Notes: generated by a model not told the origin, from the letters alone. 64,000 nt of DNA from Sphingobium yanoikuyae (GCF_013001025.1 NZ_CP053021.1:4533001-4597000); one strand, 5' to 3'. Shown: positions 18,300 to 27,407, numbered from the stretch's first letter. Numbers and translations are program-made.

Positions 18300-18634
18300 G
18301 GCGCAGTTTATCCCGAAAAGGGCTGGCAGGCAAAAAGGGGAGCGCATGGCAATGCGCTCCCCGAGAAGGCCGCCCGTGCAGAGGCGGCAAACATTGATCG
18401 AGCGTTGATCACGGCGGATCGTCTCACAAAATGACTTTGCGATCCATATATAGGGATAAAATTCAGGTCAATGGCTAAGCGCAGCAAAGGCTATGCGCGC
18501 TGCATCGGTCCACATCGTGGAACTTGCGATCATATTATGATTTTTATGGAAATGTCGTGAAATATAATATAGTGTGACACAAAATTTCACATAGTGGGAA
18601 TGCTGGCGATAGCCGGCACATTGGGGAGGAAGTC
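18300..18634. promoter_or_regulatory. Divergent promoter region between CE12 and the TonB receptor
   Basis: This 335-bp gap holds no gene. Plus strand: TATAAT at 18563-18568 is a good -10 for the receptor gene; TTTCACATAGTGGGAA (18585-18600) and TCCACATCGTGGA (18509-18521) are CAC-N3-GTG palindromes placed as operators. Minus strand: TTGACC followed by CCCTATATATGG (around 18445-18475) could form the CE12 promoter; the same 12-mer occurs at the IclR gene. CATATTATG (18531-18539) is shared with the rhaM upstream region. Confidence 0.6.
18337..18362 (-). terminator. Intrinsic-terminator hairpin in the CE12 leader
   Basis: A perfect 11-bp stem (GGGGAGCGCAT with ATGCGCTCCCC, 4-nt loop) is followed on the minus strand by TTTTTG. 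It ends about 38 bp before the CE12 ATG, and about 80-100 nt after the candidate minus-strand promoter. It therefore either attenuates the operon or ends a short leader RNA. Confidence 0.75.
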
Positions 18635-21577
18635 ATGATCGAGCATTACAGCCGTATTGCGTCCGCGCGCCGTTCGTCGGTGATCGCGCTGGCCGTCGCC
18701 ATGATGGCGGGCGCGCCGGCCTTGGCGCAGGACCAGGCGCCGCAGGCACAGCCTGACCAGGAAAATGCCGACATCGTCGTCACCGGCTTCCGCGCCTCGC
18801 TCAACAGCGCGCTCAGCATGAAGCGGCAGGAAGCCGCCGCGATCGATTCGATCGTCGCCGAAGATATCGGCAAGTTCCCCGACTCCAACCTCGCCGAATC
18901 GATGCAGCGCGTGCCGGGCATCGCGCTCCAGCGCGGCGACGGCGGCGAAGGCCGCAACATCTCGGTCCGCGGCCTTGGCCCGGCCTTCACCCGCACCCGC
19001 ATCAACGGCATGGAAGGCACGTCGCAGACCGGCTCGTCGGACATTTACGGTGCCGGCAATAATGGCCGCAGCTTCGACTTCAACGTCTTCCCGACCGAAA
19101 TCTTCTCGGCCCTGTCGGTGCGCAAGACCCCCTCGGCCGATGTCGAGGAAGGCTCGCTCGGCGCGACGGTCGATCTGAGCGCGCCCAAGCCGATGGACCA
19201 GAAGGAGGATTTCGTCCTCTCGATGACCGCGCGCGGCGTCTATAACGAGCTGTCGAAGGAGGTCGATCCGCGTGCCTCGCTGCTGGTGTCGAAGAAGTTC
19301 GGCGACAGCGGCTTCGGCATCCTCGGCTCGGTCGCCTATCAGAAGCGGCACATCCGCGAAGTCGGCTATTCGGCGGTGGACATCCTGTCGGCCAATACCA
19401 ATGGCGGTTTCTGCTCGCCGGTCGGCTTCGCGCCGCAGAACCCGGCCGACAATGCTGCCAAGGGCGCCGATGCGCTCAATTGCTCGACCGGCAATCCGCG
19501 CACGAGCACCAGCGCCGCCTATCAGGCCATCTATGATCTGCGTCGCGACGACCTGCCCAACACGCCGGGCAGCGGCGCCTTCCTGCCGCGCATTCCGCGC
19601 TACCTCAATTCGGAACAGAATCAGGAACGGATCGGCGGGTCGCTGACCCTCCAGTTCAACCCCGACGATGACACCGACATCTCGCTCGACATGCTCTATT
19701 CGCGGTTCGAGGTGACCCGGCGCGACAATTATATCGCTGCCATCTCCTTCGCCCGCTCGGCCGCCAATAACGGCCAGCCGATGACCTCCGTGCGCGATAT
19801 CGAGTTCGACGAGAATGGCTCGCTGGTCCAGGGCGTGTTCGACGGCGTCGACGTCCGTTCCGAAGGGCTGGTCGATCATTTCGTCTCGACCTTCAAGCAG
19901 GCCAACCTCAACTTCCGCCGTCGCCTCAACGACAGTCTGGAACTGAGCGGCATCGTCGGCTTCAACCGCTCCATCTGGGACGGCAAGAAGCGTCTCCAGA
20001 CCTTCATGGACGCGATCGACACCGATGGTTTCTCGATCGACTATAGCAAGGGCGGCACCACCCCAACCTTGGGCTTCGGCATCGACGTCAATGACCCCGC
20101 CAGCTTCAACTATGCGCCGGGCCGCGCCGATGGCACCGTGCTGGGCGGCTTCAGCTATCAGGGCAAGCCGTCGAAGAACACCACCGACAATATGACCGCC
20201 GACATCAACCTCAAATGGACGGTCAGCGACGCCTTCTCGATCAAGGGCGGCGCGCAATATCGGCGCAGCAATTTCCTGTCGACCTTCCTGCGTCCCTATA
20301 ATGCCGATACCGTGGTGCGGGCGCTGCCGGCCGGCACAACGCTGGCCGATATCACCACCAACATCACCGGCGTCGACAAGCTGTGGGGCCATGGCGCCCC
20401 GTCCAGCTGGGCGGCGATCGATCCCGAGAAATGGGCCGACACCTTCGGCTTCGACGATGTCCGCTATTGCGGCGTCGAATGTGGCGGCGGCCGCAGCCGC
20501 GTGCGCGAAGAGGTCATGAGCAGCTATCTCATGGCCAATTTCGATCTCAGCGATGCGATCGGCTTCGGCATTCGCGGTGACGTCGGCGTGCGCTACGTCA
20601 AGACTGACATGCTGTCGTCGGGTTACATCGCCGTGGCGCAGGCCAGCTCGCCGACGGGTCTGACCGGCCAGTTCGCGGCCGCCAGCAACAGCTATGACGA
20701 CTGGCTGCCCTCGGCGAACATCGTCGTCGAACCGGTCGAGAATGTTCTGGTCCGCTTCTCTGGTGCCAAGGTCATGGCCCGTCCAGAACTCGGCCTGCTG
20801 ACCCCGACCAGCGGCGTCAATCCGGTCACCCGCGTCGGTAATGTCAACAACCCGTTCCTCGACCCGATTCGCGCCAACACCTTCGACGTCGCGGTCGAAT
20901 GGTATTTCCGCCCCGGTTCGCTGCTCTCGGCTGCCTTCTTCTACAAGGACATCAAGAGCTTCATCCAGAATGTGAACAGCCAGATCCCGTTCAACCAGCT
21001 CGGCTTGCCCAACGCCCTGCTGGAAAACAGCAACACCTTGCCGGATGAGCTGTTCACCGTGTCGCAGCCGTTCAACACGCCGGGCGGCAAGCTCAAGGGT
21101 ATCGAGCTCAATGCCCAGATCCCCTTCACCTTCCTCGACGGCTTCTTCAGCAATTTCGGCGTGCTGGCCAACTACACCCATGTCACGTCGAAGATCGATT
21201 ATATCCTCGCCAGCGTGAACGGCGTGCCGACCGTGACGACCACGGCGGACCTGGTCGGCCTGTCGCCCAACACCGCGTCGGGCACGCTCTATTATGAGGA
21301 TGACAAATTCTCGATCCGCACCACCGGCAACTTCCGCGACAAGTTCATCCGCGGCATTCCGGCCTCGCCCGGCAGCGACCTTCAGGGCAATGCCAAGACC
21401 TTCTACATGGATGCGTCGGCCAGCTATAATGTCACGGATCGCCTGAAGATCATCGTCGAGGCGCAGAACCTGACCGACGAGCAGAACCGCCTCTATATCG
21501 ACAGCCAGCGTCAGGACACGCTGTTCGAAACCCGCATCGGTCGCACCTTCACCTTCGGCGTGACCTACCGGATGTAA
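18635..21577 (+). CDS. TonB-dependent receptor, Caulobacter type
   Basis: A 980-aa outer-membrane protein. A signal peptide (1 to about 32, ending APALAQ) is followed by a TonB-box-like segment ADIVVTGFRASL (44-55), a plug domain with PDSNLAESMQRVPGI and ISVRGLGPAFTRT, and a long beta-barrel ending in GVTYRM. This receptor class imports plant oligosaccharides in sphingomonads and Caulobacter. A strong SD (GGGGAGGA) precedes the ATG. It is divergent from the CE12 operon and shares its control region, so it is most likely the import channel for the oligosaccharides handled by those enzymes. No SusD-like partner is present, as expected outside Bacteroidetes. Confidence 0.95.
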   Translation: MIEHYSRIASARRSSVIALAVAMMAGAPALAQDQAPQAQPDQENADIVVTGFRASLNSALSMKRQEAAAIDSIVAEDIGKFPDSNLAESMQRVPGIALQRGDGGEGRNISVRGLGPAFTRTRINGMEGTSQTGSSDIYGAGNNGRSFDFNVFPTEIFSALSVRKTPSADVEEGSLGATVDLSAPKPMDQKEDFVLSMTARGVYNELSKEVDPRASLLVSKKFGDSGFGILGSVAYQKRHIREVGYSAVDILSANTNGGFCSPVGFAPQNPADNAAKGADALNCSTGNPRTSTSAAYQAIYDLRRDDLPNTPGSGAFLPRIPRYLNSEQNQERIGGSLTLQFNPDDDTDISLDMLYSRFEVTRRDNYIAAISFARSAANNGQPMTSVRDIEFDENGSLVQGVFDGVDVRSEGLVDHFVSTFKQANLNFRRRLNDSLELSGIVGFNRSIWDGKKRLQTFMDAIDTDGFSIDYSKGGTTPTLGFGIDVNDPASFNYAPGRADGTVLGGFSYQGKPSKNTTDNMTADINLKWTVSDAFSIKGGAQYRRSNFLSTFLRPYNADTVVRALPAGTTLADITTNITGVDKLWGHGAPSSWAAIDPEKWADTFGFDDVRYCGVECGGGRSRVREEVMSSYLMANFDLSDAIGFGIRGDVGVRYVKTDMLSSGYIAVAQASSPTGLTGQFAAASNSYDDWLPSANIVVEPVENVLVRFSGAKVMARPELGLLTPTSGVNPVTRVGNVNNPFLDPIRANTFDVAVEWYFRPGSLLSAAFFYKDIKSFIQNVNSQIPFNQLGLPNALLENSNTLPDELFTVSQPFNTPGGKLKGIELNAQIPFTFLDGFFSNFGVLANYTHVTSKIDYILASVNGVPTVTTTADLVGLSPNTASGTLYYEDDKFSIRTTGNFRDKFIRGIPASPGSDLQGNAKTFYMDASASYNVTDRLKIIVEAQNLTDEQNRLYIDSQRQDTLFETRIGRTFTFGVTYRM

Positions 21578-21602
21578 TTTCCCAGTCCTCCCCAAACTTA
21601 AA

Positions 21603-21640
21603 GGGCGCGGCCACTATTGGTGACCGCGCCCATTTTCTTA
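21603..21640. terminator. Bidirectional intrinsic terminator
   Basis: An imperfect 12-bp stem (GGGCGCGG-C-CAC with GTG-A-CCGCGCCC, 21603-21631) is followed by ATTTTCTT on the plus strand and by TTTAAGTTT on the minus strand. It sits between the convergent TonB receptor and IclR genes and can end both. Confidence 0.85.
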
Positions 21641-21657
21641 TCGGGACGAAAGGAAAT

Positions 21658-22434
21658 TCAGCGCTGGCCGCTGAAGCCCACCGCGGCGCTGATCTGTTCG
21701 GCCGACTTCATCACCTGCTCGGCCAGCGCCGGGCGGACATCGTCGGTCAGATAATGGGCCGCGCTCGCGATCGAGATGGCGACGCAGATCTGCCCCTTGG
21801 CATCGCGCACCGGCACCGCGATCGACCGCACGCCATCGCCCAGTTCACTGTCATGCAGCACTTCGCCGCGCGCCTTATGGATGCGCATTTCTGCAATATA
21901 GGCGTCGATCTGCGCCCGGCTGGCCTCGCCACCCTTGGCCTCGACATAGAGCCGTTCCCAGGTCGCCTCATCCTCGTCCAGCAGCAGTGCCTTGCCCAAG
22001 CCCGTTTCGGCGACCGGACGACGATCGCCCGGCGCGGTCGCGACGCGCAGCCGCTGGTTGCCGGTCACCCGGTCCAGATGGCGCGACCAGTCGCCCTCGC
22101 GCTTGCCCACGAACACGCAGAAGCCGGTCTTTTCCGACAGTAATTCCATGAACGGGCGGGCGACGCGGACATAGTCGATCTGCTCGGTGGCCAGCACGCC
22201 CAGCTGCAACAGCTTGGGACCGAGCGCGAAGCCGTTGCGCGTCACCGCCAGATAGTCGCGCGATTTCAGCGCCTGCACCAGTCGGTGCGCGGTGGTCTTG
22301 CTCATGCCCAGCTTGCGGGCCAGATCGGCGGCACGGATCGGCCCGTCGATCACCTCGTCCATGATATCGAGCGCGCGCATCAGCGTCTGCGTGCCCTTAA
22401 CGCCCTGTTCCTGCTTCTCTTCGCCATCTTGCAT
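21658..22434 (-). CDS. IclR-family transcriptional regulator
   Basis: A 258-aa protein with the IclR layout: an N-terminal winged helix (TLMRALDIMDEV..., AADLARKLGMSKTTAHRLVQ, about 14-65) and a C-terminal GAF-like effector domain (about 80-250). The ATG at 22434 is chosen for its SD (AGGAAG) and because the upstream in-frame extension covers the promoter. It neighbours the TonB receptor convergently. IclR proteins such as KdgR commonly control pectin and uronate use, so it is the best candidate for binding the CAC-N3-GTG sites of the locus. A half-site (TCCCACATA) in its own promoter suggests autoregulation; this is inference. Confidence 0.88.
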   Translation of the reverse strand: MQDGEEKQEQGVKGTQTLMRALDIMDEVIDGPIRAADLARKLGMSKTTAHRLVQALKSRDYLAVTRNGFALGPKLLQLGVLATEQIDYVRVARPFMELLSEKTGFCVFVGKREGDWSRHLDRVTGNQRLRVATAPGDRRPVAETGLGKALLLDEDEATWERLYVEAKGGEASRAQIDAYIAEMRIHKARGEVLHDSELGDGVRSIAVPVRDAKGQICVAISIASAAHYLTDDVRPALAEQVMKSAEQISAAVGFSGQR

Positions 22435-22444
22435 ATGTTTTTCG

Positions 22445-22495
22445 CTTCCTGTTTTCGTCCCATATATAGGGTCGTCCCACATATCGGAAACGAAT
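22445..22495 (-). promoter_or_regulatory. IclR gene promoter with candidate operator
   Basis: On the minus strand, CCCTATATATGG (22460-22471) offers a -10 and is identical to a 12-mer upstream of CE12. CGTCCCACAT (22473-22482 on the plus strand) lies in the spacer and is shared with the rhaM upstream inverted repeat. A site in the promoter spacer would suit autorepression. Confidence 0.45.
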
Positions 22496-22539
22496 TTCGC
22501 AAAGGCGGAGCGAACATCGCGATCAGCCCAAAAACATAA

Positions 22540-22567
22540 GGGCCCGCCGATCGAAATCGGCGGGCCC
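22540..22567 (-). terminator. Intrinsic terminator after pal
   Basis: A perfect 12-bp stem (GGGCCCGCCGAT with ATCGGCGGGCCC, CGAA loop). Read on the minus strand it is followed by TTATGTTTTT, fitting the end of the tol-pal operon. Confidence 0.85.
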
Positions 22568-22595
22568 ATAGCCGTCAGTCGCGACCCGACGGGGA

Positions 22596-23108
22596 TCAAT
22601 ATTGGACGGTAACGGTCACTGCGCGGCGGTTCTGCGCCCAGCTTGCCTCGTCCGAACCCAGAGCCGCCGGCCGTTCCTTGCCATAGCTCACGGTGTTGAT
22701 GCGGCTGGGCGAAATGCCCAGCGATGCGAGATAATTTTTGGCCGCATTGGCGCGACGGTCGCCCAGCGCGATATTGTAATCGCGGGTGCCGCGTTCGTCG
22801 GCATGGCCTTCGATGGTGATGCGGACATTGGGGTTCTGCTGCAGCCAGGCGGCCTGGCTTTGCAGCGTCGCCTGATCCTCGGCATCGACATCATATTGGT
22901 CGAGGCCAAAGAAGATGCGGTCGGACGACACCGACGCGATGAAATCTTCCTGGCTGCCCTTGACCGGACCGGTCTGGCCGGTGGAGCCACCCGTCTGGGT
23001 CGTGTCGCTGCCACCCGGTGCCGGCGGCAGTTCGGCCGGCGGCTTCTTCGAACAGGCGGCGAGGGCCAGGACGGCGGTTGCCATGAGCAGGGGCCGGGTG
23101 ATCTTCAT
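22596..23108 (-). CDS. pal: Peptidoglycan-associated lipoprotein Pal
   Basis: A 170-aa lipoprotein with a lipobox at LALAAC (Cys19), a Pro/Gly/Thr-rich linker (23-50), and an OmpA-like peptidoglycan-binding domain with the signature TIEGHADERGTRDYNIALG. Pal anchors the outer membrane to peptidoglycan and partners TolB and TolA during constriction. It is the last gene of the tol set, 119 bp after tolB with its own hairpin and possible promoter between them. The usual next gene, cpoB (ybgF), is missing here. Confidence 0.97.
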   Translation of the reverse strand: MKITRPLLMATAVLALAACSKKPPAELPPAPGGSDTTQTGGSTGQTGPVKGSQEDFIASVSSDRIFFGLDQYDVDAEDQATLQSQAAWLQQNPNVRITIEGHADERGTRDYNIALGDRRANAAKNYLASLGISPSRINTVSYGKERPAALGSDEASWAQNRRAVTVTVQY

Positions 23109-23180
23109 CGGGGTCTCCTAAGGATATCGCCATTCTGCCACCCGGACGGGCAACAGCATGGTTGGTAAAAATCGTTACGC

Positions 23181-23210
23181 TGTCAAGACGATAGGGTTCC
23201 CTATCGCGTC
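23181..23210 (-). terminator. Hairpin and possible promoter between tolB and pal
   Basis: A hairpin with an 8-bp core (CGATAGGG/CCCTATCG at 23189-23206, extended by GAC/GTC) lies about 20 bp after the tolB stop. Immediately downstream on the minus strand, TTGACA (23181-23186) is a consensus -35, though the matching -10 is weak. It may separate pal expression from tolB. Confidence 0.45.
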
Positions 23211-23227
23211 GAAAAGCTGTGGAAAAC

Positions 23228-24562
23228 TTATGGCAGCAACGGACCCCAGGCCGGGTCGGAGCCGCTGAGCGGCGTCGGAATGCGCCGTTCGTTCACGCCG
23301 GTCAGGTCGACCTGCCACACCTGGCTGCTGCCCTGGCGGCCCGGCGTGGTGCGGAAGAATTGCAGCACGCGGCCATTGGGCGACCAGGTCGGCTGCTCGT
23401 CCTGCCAGCCATTGGTCAGGATGCGCTCATTGTCGCCGCTCGGCGTCATCACCGCGATCTTGAAATCGCCCGACAGCTTGGTGAAAGCGATCAGGTCGCC
23501 GCGCGGGCTCCATTCGGGCGTCGCATAGCGGCCGCCGCCATGGCTGATGCGGCGCTGGTTCGACCCGTCGGCATTCATCACATAGATTTGCTGTCCGCCC
23601 GACCGGTCGCTTTCGAACACGATCTGGCGACCGTCCGGCGAATAGGAACCGCCGACATCGATGCCCGGCGAATTGGTGAGCCGCACCGGCGCGCCGCCCT
23701 GGGCGGACACGCGATAGATGTCGGTATTGCCCGACACCGCCATCGAGAACAGGATGTTGCGGCCATCGGGCGACCAGCGCGGCGCGAAGGTCGTGTTGTT
23801 GCTTTCGGTCACCAGCCGCTGCTGCCCGGTGCCGATGTCATAGACATAGATGCGCACCCGGCTGCCCAGATAGCTCACATAGACGATCGACTTGTAATCG
23901 GGCGAGAAACGCGGGGTGAGGGCGATCGACTGGCCATTGGTGATGAAGCGGTGGTTGGCGCCATCGGAATCCATGATGGCGAGGCGCTTGACGCGGTTAT
24001 CCTTGGGGCCGCTCTCGGCGATATAGGCGATGCGGCTGTCGAAGAAGGGGCTCTCGCCCGACAGCCGGGCATAGATGGCGTCGGCGCATTTATGCGCGGC
24101 ACGGCGCCAGTCGCGCGGGGCGACGACATAGCCCTGGCGCGTCAGTTCCTGCTTCAGCGCCACGTCATAGAGATAGCAGCCGACGGTAATGTCCGCCTCG
24201 CCGCCGGTGGTGCGGACAAAGCCCTGCACCAGCGCCTGATAGGCACCCCATTTGTCATAGACCGGATTGGTCACTTCCGGGAAAGCGAGCGCGGGCATGC
24301 CGGCCGGGCCGGACGGATCGAACAGGCCCGATCCTTTAAGGTCGGTGGCAATCACTTCGGCGATCTTGCGGCCAAGTTCATTGGCGGTGCCGGCCGGGGT
24401 CGCCACATCCTGCTGCGCCGGCAGTGCGGGCACCGCGATCTTGAGGTTGCTGTCGATATCGCCGGTCACGTCGACCGACAGCTGCGCCAGCGCGGGCATG
24501 GCGGTGAAGGCGAGCAGGGCGGCGGTCGCCGCGGCCAAGCGGCGGAGCAGGGTCGTCGTCAT
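23228..24562 (-). CDS. tolB: Tol-Pal system beta-propeller protein TolB
   Basis: A 444-aa periplasmic protein. A signal peptide (1-26, ending PALAQ), an N-terminal TolB domain (about 27-165), and six-bladed propeller repeats with motifs such as APRWSPDGRNILF and GGSYSPDGRQIVFESDRSG are visible. TolB binds Pal and the TolA C-terminal domain, coupling the inner-membrane motor to the outer membrane. Its ATG overlaps the tolA stop by 4 bp. Confidence 0.97.
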   Translation of the reverse strand: MTTTLLRRLAAATAALLAFTAMPALAQLSVDVTGDIDSNLKIAVPALPAQQDVATPAGTANELGRKIAEVIATDLKGSGLFDPSGPAGMPALAFPEVTNPVYDKWGAYQALVQGFVRTTGGEADITVGCYLYDVALKQELTRQGYVVAPRDWRRAAHKCADAIYARLSGESPFFDSRIAYIAESGPKDNRVKRLAIMDSDGANHRFITNGQSIALTPRFSPDYKSIVYVSYLGSRVRIYVYDIGTGQQRLVTESNNTTFAPRWSPDGRNILFSMAVSGNTDIYRVSAQGGAPVRLTNSPGIDVGGSYSPDGRQIVFESDRSGGQQIYVMNADGSNQRRISHGGGRYATPEWSPRGDLIAFTKLSGDFKIAVMTPSGDNERILTNGWQDEQPTWSPNGRVLQFFRTTPGRQGSSQVWQVDLTGVNERRIPTPLSGSDPAWGPLLP

Positions 24563-25530
24563 CGGGTCAGCCTCGCGTCAAAGCGGAGTGGCCGCAGCCA
24601 TTTCCATTGTTCATAATATTCGGGCGGCAAATTGCGGAAGGGCGAAGCGAGCTTCACCGCCTGGATCGCGCGCTCCGCGTGCAGCTTGGCCTGGGGCCGG
24701 TTGCTGGCGGTGACGCCCAACTGGTCGATCACTTCGGGCGTGCCGATCACCGCGCCATTCTTGTCCAGCCGCACTTCCAGCAGGGTCACCAGCTGGTCGG
24801 CATCCGCGCCCGACGGGGGACGCCAGTTGGGCTTGAGCTGCCGGCGGATCTCGGCGTCCAGCGCCGCCTTCTGCTGCGGCCCCATGGCGGCGGCCTGCGG
24901 CGCGGCAGCCGGCTTGCGCGGTGCGTCGGCACTGGTGTCGATGCCTTTGAGGAAATCATTGCCCAGCAGCGATCCCTTGGGCTTGGCCGCGGCCTTGCCC
25001 GATCCCGATGCCGCGGCCGGCTTGGCGGCCTTGGGCGCGGGCTTGGCGCTCGCCTTGGCGGGCGCCGCCGCTGCTGCCTTGGGCTTCTCCGGCGCCGGCT
25101 TCGCCCTGGGCTTTTCCGCCGGCTTTTCGGGCGCCGGCTTGGGCTTGGGCGCCGCCTTGGGCGTTTCCTTCTTCGGCGGTGTTGGTTTCGGCTTGGGCGG
25201 CGCGGGCTTCGCGACCTCCTTGGGCGGGACCGGCTTTGGTTTGGGCGGCGCCGGGGTCGGCTCGGGCACGGGGGCCGGCTCGGGCTGGGCAGCGGGCGCA
25301 GCGTCCTCGGTCGGGCCCTTCTCAGGCGCGACGCTGGGCGGTGGCGGCTCGGTCGAGATGCGCGGCGCGGTCGATTGCAGCGCCACTTCGTCCACCAGGC
25401 TGACATCCATTGGCGGGCTGTTCAGCTTCAGCGGATTGGGCGTCGCCAGGAACCCGGCCGACAGCAGGCCGAACAGCAGGACATGTCCTGCCGTCGCAAC
25501 GCCAAGGCCGATTTTTTCCGCGCGTTCCAT
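24559..25530 (-). CDS. tolA: TolA-type energy-transducing protein
   Basis: A 323-aa protein: a short cytoplasmic N terminus, one membrane helix (about 8-30, GLGVATAGHVLLFGLLSAGF), a long Pro/Lys/Ala-rich periplasmic stretch (about 60-205), and a C-terminal TonB/TolA-like domain (about 215-323) with LEVRLDKNGAVIGTPEVI. It links the TolQR motor to TolB and Pal. Family members vary widely in the low-complexity arm; this one is proline-lysine dominated, which favours an extended rather than helical arm. It begins 18 bp after tolR. Confidence 0.93.
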   Translation of the reverse strand: MERAEKIGLGVATAGHVLLFGLLSAGFLATPNPLKLNSPPMDVSLVDEVALQSTAPRISTEPPPPSVAPEKGPTEDAAPAAQPEPAPVPEPTPAPPKPKPVPPKEVAKPAPPKPKPTPPKKETPKAAPKPKPAPEKPAEKPRAKPAPEKPKAAAAAPAKASAKPAPKAAKPAAASGSGKAAAKPKGSLLGNDFLKGIDTSADAPRKPAAAPQAAAMGPQQKAALDAEIRRQLKPNWRPPSGADADQLVTLLEVRLDKNGAVIGTPEVIDQLGVTASNRPQAKLHAERAIQAVKLASPFRNLPPEYYEQWKWLRPLRFDARLTR

Positions 25531-25548
25531 CGGTTTGACCTATGGCCC

Positions 25549-26019
<471 letters not shown>

Positions 26020-26053
26020 CAGCGCGCTCCCTTTTCTGCAGCGGTGCCCAAGG

Positions 26054-26773
26054 TCACCGCTGGGCCTCAAGCTCGCGGCTCAGCGTCGCGTAGAAGCCAT
26101 CGGCAAAGCGGTTTAGGCGCGATTCCATCCGGTTGATGCCATGGCTGAACCGGTTGTAGGCGATCACCGCCGGGATGGCGGCGAACAGGCCGATTGCGGT
26201 CGCGAACAAGGCCTCGGCAATGCCCGGCGCCACGACGGCGAGCGAGCTGTTCTGCGCGGCGGCGATCGAGGTGAAGGCGCGCATGATGCCCCACACGGTG
26301 CCGAACAGGCCGACGAACGGCGCCACCGAACCGACCGTCGCCAGGATGTTCAGCCGGTCCGACAGCCGGTCGACCTCGGCCGCGATCGTGCTCGACATGC
26401 TGGTCGCCAGCCGGTCGCGCGTGCCGTCGCGGTCGATCACCTTCTGCGCGGTAGAGCGGCGCCATTCGGTGACGCCGGCGGCCATCACCTTGGCGGCCGG
26501 GAATTCGGCCTTGCCGCGGGCTTCATAGAAACGGTCGATATCGTCCGCTTTCCAGAAATCCGCCTCGAACGCGCGGCTCTGCTTGCTCGCCTTGCGCAGG
26601 GTGAAGCTGAAGCCGATGATGATCGCCCAGGTCCAGATGCTGGCCAGCAACAGGCCCAGCATCACCCCCTTCACGACGATGTCGGCCTGCAGGAACAGGG
26701 CGAGCGGCGAAATGGTGGCGGCGTCGGCTGCGGCGCCCATGGCGGTGCCGACGTCAGGCATGGACAGGTTCAT
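26054..26773 (-). CDS. tolQ: Tol-Pal motor protein TolQ
   Basis: A 239-aa inner-membrane protein with three hydrophobic helices (about 34-56, 138-160, 176-198) and the conserved PFVGLFGTVWGIM and EALFATAIGLFAAIPAV blocks of the MotA/TolQ/ExbB family. It forms the proton channel with TolR. Its ATG overlaps the ybgC stop by 4 bp. Confidence 0.97.
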   Translation of the reverse strand: MNLSMPDVGTAMGAAADAATISPLALFLQADIVVKGVMLGLLLASIWTWAIIIGFSFTLRKASKQSRAFEADFWKADDIDRFYEARGKAEFPAAKVMAAGVTEWRRSTAQKVIDRDGTRDRLATSMSSTIAAEVDRLSDRLNILATVGSVAPFVGLFGTVWGIMRAFTSIAAAQNSSLAVVAPGIAEALFATAIGLFAAIPAVIAYNRFSHGINRMESRLNRFADGFYATLSRELEAQR

Positions 26774-27240
26774 GGGTGGATGTCTTCCCCTCGCATCAAA
26801 CGGCTAAAAATCTCGATCCAGGGGCGCGGCTGGCGCTGCGGTCGTCCCTGGGGTGTCAGATAGGCGACGGTGATGACGCCGTCGGTCAATATGTCCTCGC
26901 CGCGCATGACTCTTTGCTGAATGACGCAGCTGGCGGCCCGCACCTCCATCACCTGGCTGACGACCATCAGGTCATCGTCCAGCCGGGCGGGACGGCGATA
27001 GGCGAGTTTCAGGTCGGTGACGGCATAGACGCCTTCGCCGCCTTCATGATTGGCGCGCTGGTCGATGCCCGCGATGCGCAGCATGTCGGACCGGGCGCGC
27101 TCCATATAGCGCAGATAATTGGCGTGATAGACCAGCCCCGACAGGTCCGTATCCTCGAAATAGATGCGCAGCGGGAAATGATGCACGGCGGCGATGAACC
27201 GTCCGGATGCGGGCGCTGGCAGGGGATCGGCAAGGGGCAT
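26770..27240 (-). CDS. ybgC: Acyl-CoA thioesterase YbgC
   Basis: A 156-aa hotdog-fold thioesterase. The active-site block YFEDTDLSGLVYHANYLRY (27-45) is intact. YbgC is the usual first gene of tol-pal operons and hydrolyses short- to long-chain acyl-CoA or ACP thioesters near the membrane. Its stop overlaps the tolQ start. Confidence 0.95.
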   Translation of the reverse strand: MPLADPLPAPASGRFIAAVHHFPLRIYFEDTDLSGLVYHANYLRYMERARSDMLRIAGIDQRANHEGGEGVYAVTDLKLAYRRPARLDDDLMVVSQVMEVRAASCVIQQRVMRGEDILTDGVITVAYLTPQGRPQRQPRPWIEIFSRLMRGEDIHP

Positions 27241-27407
27241 GGGCGGCTATTAAGCATGGCGTGCGGTTCGCGCAAAGGCGGAAAATCGCGCGGGCGAACC
27301 ATCCATCCGTCGCGATGGCCCGTTCGCCGCCCGCGAAGGGGCTTGGCGCGCGGCCTTACTTGTCGGTAGGGGTGACTGGAACGAACATTTGGTGAGGAGA
27401 ATGGGAC

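Noticed and set aside
18587..21595. A 1002-codon open frame on the minus strand opposite the TonB receptor gene
   Set aside because: It is a shadow caused by GC-rich codon bias; its translation is His/Asp/Arg/Gly-rich without domains, while the plus strand encodes a clear receptor.
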